Below, one piece after another: positions 32,534 through 44,119 of a DNA stretch of 64,000 nucleotides. The notes under the pieces are model-generated. The model saw only the letters and a list, made by a program, of their open reading frames with translations, did no database searches and was not told the origin of the DNA. Position numbers and translations under genes: made by a program. Source of the stretch: Trifolium pratense. Lineage: Eukaryota > Streptophyta > Magnoliopsida > Fabales > Fabaceae. The stretch's first letter is position 1. The number at the start of each line of letters is the position of its first letter. The DNA lies in the NCBI RefSeq assembly GCF_020283565.1, contig NC_060060.1:62233257-62297256 (forward strand). Direction: 5' to 3'.

Positions 32534-34655
32534 GGGTCCAGTTAAGGTGCATAAGCCCAAGCTTATGCACCATGCATAATTGCTATGCGCGCCCCCCATA
32601 TTACTACGCGCGCCCCCCAATTGCTATGCGCCCCCCGATTTTCTAGCCCCAATTTCTAGCGCGCCCCCCATATTGCTACGCGCGCCCCCCAATTGCTACG
32701 CGCCCCCCAATTTCTAGCGCACCCCCCCCTGGTTTTTTTTTTTTTTAGATTTCTAGCGCACCCCTCAGATTTTTTTATCACGCTTTTAATTTTGATTGAT
32801 TGAATTTTATTTTATTTTATTGATTAGGGATAAATTTCAGAGTATTATGTATGGTTAATTATTTTAGTAGTTAGTTTTAAACTAAAATCATACCAAACCA
32901 TCATCGTTGTAACCGCTGCAAGCTCTTCAATCTTCTTCGCTCTCGCTATCTTCGTTTTCCAATCGGAATCTTACAAATCGATTCTCTTGAATCGAACGAA
33001 AACGAGAACGAATTGCAATTTCTGAGATGAATCGGAATCGGAGTTTTGCAATTTATGAGATGAATTGGAATCGGAGTTCGTGAGAGAAGGTGTGAGTTAG
33101 TGAGAGAAGGTGAATAAGATGAACAGTGATCGCGGATGAACAGTGATCACGTTTTCACTGTTTCGCGTAAGAGAAGATGAACAGTGAATTTTCGTTACAA
33201 TTATTCTGGAAACCATTGTGCTGGTTAAATGGTTTCAGAGAGTTAAAAAGTGAAACCATTTGTATTATAAAATGGTTTTATGTGTTTATTGAAATCAATA
33301 TTGTGTTTTTATGGTTTTAAAAATCCTGGAAACCATTATGCTGATTAAATGGTTTCAGAGAGTTAAAAAGCGAAACCATTTGTATTATAAAATGGTTTTA
33401 TGTGTTTATTGAAATCAATATTGTGTTTTTATGGTTTTAAAAATCCTGGAAACCATTATGCTGGTTAAATGGTTTCAGAGAGTTAAAAAGTGAAACCATT
33501 TGTATTATAAAATGGTTTTATGTGTTTATTGAAATCAATATTGTGTTTTTAATATTGAATTTATTGTATTATTGAAATAATATTCCTTCATTATTATTAC
33601 TATTACTGAACCAAATTAACATCTCAAGATTCTCTAACCAATAATCACTCAACAATTATAACAACACAGACTGCGTTGTTATAATTGTTGAGTGATTATT
33701 GGTTAGAGAATCTTGAGATGTTAATTTGGTTCAGTAATAGTAATAATAATGAAGGAATATTATTTCAATAATACAATAAATTCAATATTAAAAACACAAT
33801 ATTGATTTCAATAAACACATAAAACCATTTTATAATACAAATGGTTTCACTTTTTAACTCTCTGAAACCATTTAACCAGCATAATGGTTTCCAGGATTTT
33901 TAAAACCATAAAAACACAATATTGATTTCAATAAACACATAAAACCATTTTATAATACAAATGGTTTCACTTTTTAACTCTCTGAAACCATTTAATCAGC
34001 ATAATGGTTTCCAGGATTTTTAAAACCATAAAAACACAATATTGATTTCAATAAACACATAAAACCATTTTATAATACAAATGGTTTCACTTTTTAACTC
34101 TCTGAAACCATTTAACCAGCACAATGGTTTCCAGAATAATTGTAACGAAAATTCACTGTTCATCTTCTCTTACGCGAAACAGTGAAAACGTGATCACTGT
34201 TCATCCGCGATCACTGTTCATCTTATTCACCTTCTCTCACTAACTCACACCTTCTCTCACGAACTCCGATTCCAATTCATCTCATAAATTGCAAAACTCC
34301 GATTCCGATTCATCTCAGAAATTGCAATTCGTTCTCGTTTTCGTTCGATTCAAGAGAATCGATTTGTAAGATTCCGATTGGAAAACGAAGATAGCGAGAG
34401 CGAAGAAGATTGAAGAGCTTGCAGCGGTTACAACGATGATGGTTTGGTATGATTTTAGTTTAAAACTAACTACTAAAATAATTAACCATACATAATACTC
34501 TGAAATTTATCCCTAATCAATAAAATAAAATAAAATTCAATCAATCAAAATTAAAAGCGTGATAAAAAAATCTGAGGGGTGCGCTAGAAATCTAAAAAAA
34601 AAAAAAACCTGGGGGGGTGCGCTAGAAATTGGGGGGCTAGAAAATGGGGGGGCGC
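32534..34655. repeat. Large foldback: partial copies B (+) and C (-) of unit A
   Basis: 32534-33665 repeats the left two-thirds of unit A in the same orientation. 33675-34655 is its inverted copy. The arms meet at GTTGTTATAATTGTTG and its complement around a nine-base loop ACAGACTGC (33666-33674). The outer 50-60 bases of the right arm carry a small deletion relative to the left. A transcript would fold into a hairpin of nearly 1 kb. Confidence 0.85.
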
Positions 34656-37600
34656 AAGTTTATCTAATAAACCTTACAATCCAAACTATCATAAAGTCGA
34701 ACTAGGTACTCTTACCTCCATATCAAATATGGTGTCTTTATGATTTCTTTTATTTGAACTTTTGTGGGTAAAGAATAACTTTAATTAAAATAAATTTTCG
34801 AAAGAGTCATTGGAGATATAAACGAACTATCTTATTTGTAATCATGTTAAACATGATGTAATATAAATAGTTGTTACTATACTCCTTATCTAAGCATTTA
34901 CCATTACGACTTGTTCGTATGGTCTTAATACTTTTCAAAATTATTCCTTTACTTCATTCATAAATTCTTTGAACAAATTCAAAGAATCATACTTTGTGTC
35001 AACCACACATATTCACAACTACTAAGTAAATGAAGTAAAAGAAATAAAATTATATCTAGCAAATAATTAGTTTAGTAGTTCATATACATCTCATATGTAT
35101 ATATTTCAAATAGATCAAATGTCACTTTGCCTTAGTTGGTAATTGACATACTGAACTATTTTCAAAAGTGGAACTCACATCCTTCAAATGATATAAATCA
35201 AATGAGTCCAAAAATTCCTATCCATGGAGTATGGAAATGTGTGTCTCACCTATTAGTACTAAACAATATTAATTGCCACTAATTTACAAGGTTCAAATCT
35301 TATTTGATCCTTATTCATCATTGTTATAGATAAGGTTATCAAGTTGATGGAACTCAATTCCATTACTCAATTAGAACAATAGAATAGAAAACATTATTTG
35401 GATAATGAAACAACACTTGTCTATTATTCAAACAAGCAGTCATTTTTCTTGTCAATACAAGGTTTAGGTCCAATGTTTCTATTATTAAATGAAACATAAT
35501 AACAATTATTTGGTTCCATGTCAAACTTAACTTCTACGATCAATGAAACTATTTCATTCTAAACGTAGGTTGACTTTATCTATAGTCAAATTTTCACTTC
35601 TTTAAAACAATTTTCAATATTTCAATAAATATGAAATTAACATCTGGTATCATATACCTAAGTTAAAAAGTGGATAATTTAACTTTCTATAACAAGGTCT
35701 ATGAAGAAGTCTTACTTCTTTCTTCAACTTTAACTCTTTCAAAATCATTAGTAGTTTTTCTCGTATTTGAGAGAACGATTCTCAATACATGTACCAATTC
35801 AGAAACTCCTTTCTGAACCTTCTGTCCTTCCTAAGGACATTTTACAGTAAAATATAAAATATATGCCAAATATATCTAACTACGAAAATAAGAATATTTG
35901 TATCATGATTAAAACATATTTAACTCGGCCTTTAATTAAATATGCTCCCACTATTTTACTCAAACCAAATGACCCTTCACATTTAATTCGGAAAATCCTG
36001 TTGGAAGATTTTCTAGTGGGTCGAGATCCGTATTTCACCATGTCTTGAGTCAGCTTTGGCTGATCACCCAAAACATAGCTATTTAGGTAGGAACTCCTTC
36101 CAATTGTATCTTATACAATTATCAAACATTACTTAGTTGGGTGAATAACTCCTTATTCTAATCCATCATATAGATTGTTCCCAACTCCTGCTTCTAAACT
36201 TTTATAATCGTATTATAATTAGTTTAGTTAAGTTAACCCAAAAATAGCAGTCGGATATTACAATTATCCTATCGCACCTTACTAGTATAGAAAATGCACC
36301 TCGCTTTGGCGAAACCACATAATTCGATATTAGTCTTGATGAGTGCTAAATGTTGGAAAGCTTTCAACTTAATATTTCTTTTAAGGGATTTTAATTAAAT
36401 TTAATCTCACCGTATTTTGTATCTCATACAAAACATGTTTCAATTTACATGACACTCATGTAAATATATGTTTAACAATTATATAAAATATTCAAGACAT
36501 ATATAATTAAAACATTCATCTCATGCATCACATACATAAAATAAACTACGGTGGTATAGTTATGGCCTCCTAAAATGAAAGAATTAAATAAACTAATTTA
36601 TTACAATTCTTTGACCCACGAGCATACTTCTCAAGTTACTCCGTCAGCATCCTTTTGTTTGGCTTTGTCTCCCGTCATCACGAGCAATTACAATTTACAA
36701 ATTATTTAAATAAATAAAATAAAATAAATGAATTGTCACGATACGCAGGCCGTATTTTAAAATAAACCACGACACGTAGGTCGTATTTAAACCAAATAAA
36801 ATAAATACCAAACACGCTAAGGCCATAACTATATACCTTTAAGAATTAATTGATTAAAATTTAATCAATTAAAAAAATAAAAATAATCAATTATAGTATT
36901 ACACTATTATTATTAATCTCAAAACTTGAATACATAAAATTAATTCAAATAATTAATTTAAAACAAAATCAGATTATTGATTCAGATCAATCACTTTTAA
37001 AAATATCAAACTAATTTTATTTGATTCAAATCTCTTAATTCACAATCAAATTCTTTTGAATCAAATCTTTGACAATTCTCCAATCATCAAATATGGTAAT
37101 TTATTTATTCAAAACACTTTTGAATTAAATAATTAATTTAAAACAGAATCAAATCTTTTGATTCACTATTGTTTCTAAAGTAACGATCAATTAATTGATT
37201 CAAACCTTTTAATTCTTAATTAAATATTTTGAATCAAATTTTGACAATCCAGTTATCAAATATGACGATTTATTTATTCAAAACTATTTTAAATAAGATA
37301 TTTGCCAAAACAGTATTATCTTTTATAACAAACAAATTAAACAACCGATTGCAAATTGATTCATATGTCCTTTTGAAACAATTTTAAAATTCATATGTAG
37401 AATCAGGTATAAAAATTGATTTCAAATTCACTAATTCAAAATCAATATATAGTTTAAAAGAATATGTGACCATGAATTGGCAAAGTCACGCATCATGATA
37501 CAGAGTATATCCTTACAAGAACAACACTTGTTTCTATAAGAACCGATTTCAAACTTTCAGAATTACTATAATTCAAAACGATGATATACTCTTTTAATTA

Positions 37601-37761
37601 CGAATCATATTTGTGTCATCATGTTATCAAAATAAAACATCATCAAATAAACTTGTTCTTGATCAGTGATCACACAGATGCATATAAACATGAATATATC
37701 ACCATATAATCATCATTATATATTAATCCGATTTAAATGTAATGATTTAATCGAAACCGAT
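34656..37761 (-). other. Tork-like copia 5' internal region, decayed
   Basis: About 3.1 kb, very AT-rich, between the foldback and the primer binding site. No open frame above 63 codons and no clear gag, protease or integrase motif could be read. A short GC-richer direct repeat (GAT/GACACGYAGGYCGTATTT-like, about 36740-36790) is present. I treat it as the leader and eroded gag/pol start of the copia. Confidence 0.5.
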
Positions 37762-37773
37762 GCTCTGATACCA
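37762..37773 (-). other. Primer binding site of the Tork-like copia
   Basis: The plus strand reads GCTCTGATACCA, i.e. TGGTATCAGAGC on the element strand (initiator tRNA-Met), one base from the 5' LTR. Confidence 0.9.
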
Positions 37774-37774
37774 C

Positions 37775-39174
37775 TGAAGGGATTTAAGAGGGGTTTTTCA
37801 AAAAAAATTAATCCTCTTAGCGGAACAATCCCGATGAACGGATCTTAATTAAATCATTAATCACAAATCAAACACAAACTTAAACACTTTAAGGATTCAT
37901 GTGTTTACCTCTCGAAGGGCAGATCCTTTGAAGCAGAAATAGTTTCTAATCACGAACAAAGCAAAATAGCGATGTCTCTACTCAGTCCACACGAACAGAC
38001 CTTCTCCGATGACCGGTGCTAGCCAATTCCAACAGAGATTCAGAGAGAATAGGGTTTAGAGAGCGGCGGCTAGGTTTCACCTTGTGAATTAGGTTATGCT
38101 CACAAAACTTCATCACAAGGGTTCTATTTATAGAACCACTTGTGTGGTCATCAAACCAAGCACTGCACCGTACCATACGGTGGACCACATTTCTCTATTT
38201 TCATAAATTAAATAATAAGTCATACTTAATTATTTAATTACTAATAAGTCCTACTTATTATTTTATAAATAAGTCTTACCTATTTATTTCTCTCATCTAT
38301 CTGTTCTTTGTGTGTGACCCTTAAGGTTCTCGTAACGTTGGCAATAATATTAAATCACATATTTAATATTATAAACAGTGAGCGGTATCTAGCAACACAT
38401 CACTGCTACCCAAGTGACGAGAATGTCATGTGATCTGACGAAACCTTTCTGTGATAACGATCGTGTGTATAATTACCCCTTTGCCCTTATGTCTATATTG
38501 AACACAAGGCATAGTATGTCACCCTTGCTAAGTTTAATATTGGGCCCATAGACATATCTCCTGTTATGTAGGAGGGACAAATTCCATCTAGGTCACTCAT
38601 GTCCCTCAGCATGATTCGTGGAATACTCATCAACCAACTTTATAGTCATCCTGTTACGGATAACGTTTGAATGGCAACAAGGTAATACACTCCTACATCT
38701 AGGGTACATAGTGATTTCAGGTCGAAGGGTGGAATACACCATTATCACTATGAGAATAACTTATGACACTTTTCATAACATACTATGTAGTATTCTCATG
38801 GCGGGTCAATCCAATATAAATATTACTCCTAACATTTATATCTATGTGAAGACTTGATATCTCATATCCATGACTCGTGAGATGAGGTCATCAGTCTACT
38901 CACATAATAGTCTCTATGTTTTATCGTTATCCCACATCACAGTAAAACTTGACTATGGAGACTTTAAGAATAGTGTCCTTATGTTTAATGGAGTCTCACT
39001 ATTAAGTCACACTTAATGTTCCATTAATTAGACTAGCTATTCTAGGGACTTTATTAGTTTCAAATAAACATAATAAAGAAATGCCTTATTATATATATTA
39101 AATATATAAATCAAAGTCATCATACAAAAGACGATTCTATCAAAATATATTGGCTTTTAGGGCTTACTCCAACA
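37775..39174 (-). repeat. Tork-like copia 5' LTR (complete)
   Basis: 1,400 bp; TGTTGGAGTAAGCC … CCCTTCA in element orientation. Its outer end joins directly to the right copy of the long target duplication. Confidence 0.9.
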
Positions 39175-39341
39175 TGCGCCACTGCGCAGTTGTAACTGCC
39201 TCTGTGCGCCAAGGCGCGAGGGCCTGCGCATGGCGCAGGTTCGTAAAATTATAAAAGAAGTGCAGGGGTTCGACTTTTTTGGATCTGAAACTCATATTTT
39301 AGCTCAATCTCGCAACTCTCTCAATTTTCTTAGCTAAAGAC
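39175..39341 (+). repeat. Long target duplication, right copy, first part
   Basis: Matches 17536 onward; interrupted by the CACTA element at the triplet GAC (39339-39341). Lacks 12 bases present in the left copy near 39260. Confidence 0.88.
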
Positions 39342-39369
39342 CACTAGTGCAGAAAGGGGATTCCACTAC

Positions 39370-40020
39370 CGGCCAAATAGGGATTCCACTACTGGCCGCG
39401 GCCGGTAGTAAACACACTCGTCGTTGTAAGTCAATACTTTCCACGACGGGTCTTTTTATACCCGTCGTGGTATGTCAGGTTTCTACTGTATTATTAATTA
39501 AATTTATGAGGATTCCACGACGGTTTTTACAAATACCGGTAGTGGTATGTATGAGATTCCACTACGGGTATTTTCAATATCCGTAGTGGTATGTATGGTT
39601 TTCATTTTTTTTTTTTTATAGTCTGGGATTCCACTACCGGTATTTGTAAATACCGGTAGTGGTATGTATGGTTTTCATTTTTTTTTTTTTATAGTCTGGG
39701 ATTCCACTACCGGTATTTGTAAATACCGGTAGTGGTATGTATGGTTTTCATTTTTTTTTTTTATAGTCTGGGATTCCACTACCGGTATTTGTAAATACCG
39801 GTAGTGGTATGTATGGTTTTCATTTTTTTTTTTTTTAGAGTCTGGGATTCCACTACCGGTATTTACAAATACCGGTAGTGGTATGTATGGTTTTCATTTT
39901 TTTTTTTTTAGAATCTGGGATTCCACTACCGGTATTTGTAAATACCGGTAGTGGTATGTTAGTTTTCACTACTGATTGTTATAAATATCAGTAGTGGTAT
40001 GTTAGTTTTATTTTTTTTTT
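39370..40020 (+). repeat. CACTA-1 left subterminal repeats
   Basis: Repeats of about 72 bases (starts near 39626, 39698, 39769, 39842 and 39916), each containing the palindrome CCACTACCGGTATTT and its complement, separated by TATGTATGG and poly-T. Earlier variants occur between 39370 and 39600, including CACGACGGG forms. Such repeats are the usual binding sites of the TNPA-type protein. Confidence 0.85.
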
Positions 40021-40717
40021 TCGTTTTTTTGTAGCATCCTGTGCCTGCATATTAGTAGTGCAGGTGTGTAGTTTTGTAACATGACCAAATTTCATCACAG
40101 ACCCCAAAGAATGAGCCATTGCTGCTAGTGCTAAAGCTATATGTTAAAAATCAGTTGCACTAGCAACCAATAACCACACAACAATTGCCTTTAAATTTCC
40201 AACATCTTGATGCAAATTAGATAAGAAAGTAGCAAGATCATTTCCATCAAACAATTCATGTGCAGTTAAACTATGCTTCTCAGCAACAGCATCATAAAAT
40301 TCCATCACTAGATAAACAGTCCTAAAATACCAATTCCTAAAATACCAATCCTAAAATACCAATTCCTAAAATACCAATTCTAAAATACCAATCCTTCATA
40401 AAATACCAATTCCATCACAAAAATACCAATTCTAATACCAATTCCTTCATAAAACCATCCTAAAATAGTCCAAAATAAACAGTCCAAAACAGTGAGAATG
40501 CACATCCGAGCCAAAATACCAATTCCATCACCTGATCTGCTTCCAAGACTCAAACTAAAGCTAATAACCAATTCATCACCCTGCAGAATCTCAAATTTGA
40601 CAGAAACAAAGTTCAAATAAACAAGTGTAAACTAAAATTGCTGCAATGTATTGAATAGACCAATTTGCAAAAACAAAGTTCAAATAATTAACTATTCTAT
40701 AACTCACCAGATAAATC
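40021..40717 (-). other. CACTA-1 region downstream of the second gene
   Basis: About 700 bases between the subterminal repeats and the second gene's stop codon, probably its 3' untranslated region. Includes a short tandem repeat of AAATACCAATTCCT-like units (about 40322-40450). Confidence 0.55.
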
Positions 40718-43700
40718 TTAACCCTCCAATAACTCCAAAAAATATGTTGACCAACGTAATCGCAATTCATACATCTCCTCAGCTGTTAACTCTTTTGGGT
40801 CATTAAATACCTACAATAAGTAAATAATAATATAAAACTATTCTTGACTCGGTTATAAAAAATTATTGATGTATAAAAAATAAAAATTATTACCTCCATC
40901 CAAGAATCAGTTATCTTAGCAGTGACAATGTCCAACATATTTTTCATTACATAGTATCCACAGTCATTTGAATTATATTGTTTCCTCGCCTACAAATTAT
41001 ATATAGTAACATTTGATCAAAAAATACCACACTTACTTATCAAAAAAGTAAATATATATAAAGTTAGAATACCACACTTACTTGTGGATAAAGCCATACG
41101 GTATTGTTCTTTCTATTGCCATTCGCCATTTGATCAACCGTAAAAACACTAATTCATAAGAAAAAAAAGCCGCATAAAATCATATAAAATTTGTAATAAT
41201 TTATGTTTATAGTATATAACCAAAACCCCTAAAGTATAAACTTAATTACCTTGAAACAATTTTCTCCATTATTGGATTAAGTTTCCAATGTAGTGAACAA
41301 ATAACAACCACGGTATTTATCTTTGGACAAAGTACTATCAACTGCCAATGTCCTCTGTACGCGTGCGTGGAAGCAGTATTATATTGTTAATAACTATGAG
41401 TTATAAAAAATAAATAAGTATTAAAAAAATACACAAATTCATACAAACTTACCCATGGTTAAATGGTAATAATTGACACTCTTTCTTTTCATTTTGTAAC
41501 TTATGCTGGATGTATTTCTTGCATTTACTTTGAGATATTCTCTGATCACTTTTTTTCCCAGCATCACCAACAATGTTCAGAAAAGTTGGTTCCAAAATTC
41601 CATATACATTTGTGGTGTTGTTTTCAATGCATAAACGATGAATGTACCTGAATATAATTTTAAAGTTAGGAGAGATATATAACATATTAACAGATATTGA
41701 GATAGTAGTAAATAAGAAAGTACACTTACGAGCACCAAACACTTAGAGTACTCATGTCGAGCCAAATAAAACCCACCAACAACTCTCTTATACACTTGCA
41801 AGACATGAGAAAATTAGTACACATTGAACAATGAATTAATTCTACATCCAAATGATCATCACCCCTTTTCAGAACCATCATTAACAATTTCTGAACATCG
41901 TCCATGTTATCTTGAGCCTCTGCTACCGGTGCAGGAGAACGACTTCCTTTTGCGCTTTCAGTGACAACAACCTCCTTGAGTTCATTTTGCATCTTGACCG
42001 GTGCAGGAGAACAACTCCCTTTTGCGCTTCCGGTGACAACAAGTTGTTCAGTTTGCGCTTCAGGTACCATGACTCTATTATTTGTATCAGAGGTTTGGGA
42101 TAAACCCATGGACTTTAGTGTCTCCATAAGAGAATCTTGCATCATCTTACGCTCTTGCGCCAACTTTTCCTCAAACTTAGCTTCCAAATCTGCTTTAAAT
42201 GCTGCTAGTTGCTCTTTGACATCTATACCTTGACTTTGACGTGAAACCTTTGATCTTCCCCAGTAAGTGGTAATGTTATGTTTTTTTCCAACACCACGAA
42301 CACTACCACCATGCTCAGGTGTTCCAATGGCTTCTGTTAGGACATCGTGACGTCTCGTTGGAACAAAGTCACCCTTTTTTGAGTCTTCAACAATTTTCTC
42401 CTACAACATGCACAAACAAAGTCACAATATAGTAAATAATTGTGTTACTTGAAGCAAAAGCATGATTATAATGTTACTTACAATTTTCTCAGCAACTTTT
42501 TTTACAGGCTCGGATGTGAATTCTCCCCCTTTCTTTTGTCGTGCTCTCGTCCATGTCTCATAGCGTTCCGGTGGAGATGGATGACGATCATCATCAGTTA
42601 AGCCAGAACTATCTTTCGATAAGGACAATCTCTTTTCATTGATCATCTGCTCCTCGAGCCTCTTATACCCTCCACGGGATAATACATGTGGGTAAACATT
42701 CTTTGCATGATTCTCCCTACCCTTTTGACTTTTTTCCTATTATAAACTCAAATAATTAGTAATGTAAAAATCACATTCAGCAGTTTCAGCAGTTTCAGCA
42801 GACTTAGGCAATGTTAAAGACAGTTTCAGTCAAGTTTCAGTCAAGTTTCAGTTTCAGTCAAGTTTCAGCAGACTACCAACAATGTTAAAGACAGTTTCAG
42901 TCACAGTTTCAGCAGTTTAGGCAATGTTTTAACGCAGTTTCAGCAGAATCACAGTTTTAGGCAATGTTAAAGACAGAAACAGCAGTTTCCGCGCGGTTTT
43001 AGCGCAGTTTTAGCGCGGTTTTAGCGCAGTAGCAGCAGTCAAGACATAAAAATCACAAAATCACAAATCACAAAACACAATATTTAACACAGTAGCAGCA
43101 GTAGCAGCAGTCAACACAGTTTAATGATTTTGAAATTACACTAACCTTAAAATCAGAGGTCTGTCGATACTTCACAAACTCTTCCCATATATCTTTTTTG
43201 ATGTAAGGATACTTGACGTATGGAGGAACGTCATCTGGTTTGGGGTCTGTGATATAAGTTCTAGTCAACCGTGATTTAAAATCTTTCCACCGCTCCGCCG
43301 CATAGTGAAACCATATTTTCTTAAAATGATCATTCCTTTTTGCATCATCAAACTCGGGTATAACAAAAATAGCCTAAAATATTTACATTAAAAAATTTGG
43401 TGTTAGCATAAGATGTATTTGATATGATAATAAAATATAACAAAATGTTGAATTTCAAATACCTTAATATCTGTCCACATAGCATTTTTTACTCCTTCAG
43501 GTATATGTTTCCACAACTCTTTCGCAATACTGCATCTTTCTCGAGTAAGAAGTGCTACGTAACTCTTAAAATGGGAGGCATTGTTACCATAACACTCTCC
43601 AGTTTCTAGATCAAACTGGAGAGGGATCTTTATACCCGTTTTACGAACGTTTTCAATTGCTTTCAACATAGTGGGACCTCTAACACTTTTTTTATTACGT

Positions 43701-43738
43701 TGACTAGTTTCAGCAGAGTTGTCGGTTGAATCAGCCAT
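40718..43738 (-). CDS. CACTA-1 second gene: TNPA/Ptta-like protein fused to a C48 (Ulp1-like) peptidase
   Basis: Modelled as nine exons with GT-AG introns: 43463-43738, 43146-43373, 42482-42736, 41730-42400, 41453-41647, 41250-41354, 41082-41148, 40894-40989 and 40718-40810. Together they give 1,986 bases, a continuous 661-residue frame from MADSTDN to a TAA at 40718-40720. Residues about 30-250 resemble the plant En/Spm 'Ptta' region (WFHYAAERWKDFKSRLTR, PPYVKYPYIKKDIWEEFV, SPPERYETWTRARQKKGG). Residues about 285-330 form a charged coiled coil (AAFKADLEAKFEEKLAQE). The C-terminal 200 residues are C48-like, with GGHWQLIVL (catalytic His) and RKQYNSNDCGYYVMKNM (Gln and catalytic Cys). Where the catalytic Asp is expected the sequence reads VVVICSLHW. 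The N-terminal part probably binds the subterminal repeats; the peptidase role is unknown. Confidence 0.8.
42775..43035 (-). repeat. Minisatellite in an intron of the CACTA-1 second gene
   Basis: Irregular CAGTTTCAG/CAAGTTTCAG and GCGCAGTTTTAGC units between exons 2 and 3. Low complexity; no coding potential. Confidence 0.7.
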
Positions 43739-44119
43739 ATCGTATCTGTTTACACAAAACACAAAAAAGTTATATTGTCGGTTGAATCAGATTATGCAGA
43801 AAAAATTATGCAGAAAAAAAAATTATGCAGAAAATGGTTCTAACCATTTTAAATATCAAATTATGCAGAAAAAAAAATAAGCACAAGCTCATAATTAAAC
43901 ATAAGTTATATTGCCCAGAATCTCAAAACAGATTTCTTAAGGTTCAAGTATTTAAACAATACAGCAGTAGCAGAAGTTTTTTTTTCAAAACATAAAAGCT
44001 AAAAACTAACAGTACATATTCAAAACATTACAGATGCATTACATAAACAGCACATCAAAACATAATCAAAATAAAAGGAGAAAAGCAATGATATGCTAGC
44101 ATCTGCAGCTTTTTCTTCT
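43739..44119 (-). other. Region between the two CACTA-1 genes
   Basis: About 380 bases, AT-rich, with repeated AATTATGCAGAAAAA (43785-43880). It is both downstream of the TNP2 frame and upstream of the second gene, so it may hold terminator and leader sequence or an intron. Confidence 0.45.

Larger units (their letters stand above)
18306..39174 (-). mobile_element. Degenerate Ty1-copia element (Tork-like), minus strand, 3' LTR truncated
   Basis: A copia element with LTRs at 18306-19593 (3', truncated) and 37775-39174 (5', complete, 1,400 bp), a tRNA-Met primer binding site at 37762-37773 and a polypurine tract at 19594-19603. Its interior holds only decayed coding sequence and is split by the sirevirus and the foldback element. 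The LTRs differ at only about 12 of 1,288 aligned bases by eye. It is flanked by a target duplication of about 750 bp instead of 5 bp. Confidence 0.85.

Noticed and set aside
32308..32646. 112-codon frame rich in R, P and A
   Set aside because: Spans the border between unit A and copy B and consists of GC-rich repeats.
39626..39990. Evenly spaced repeats that resemble a CRISPR array
   Set aside because: This is a plant CACTA subterminal array. Units are palindromic with poly-T spacing, spacers are not unique, and there are no cas genes.
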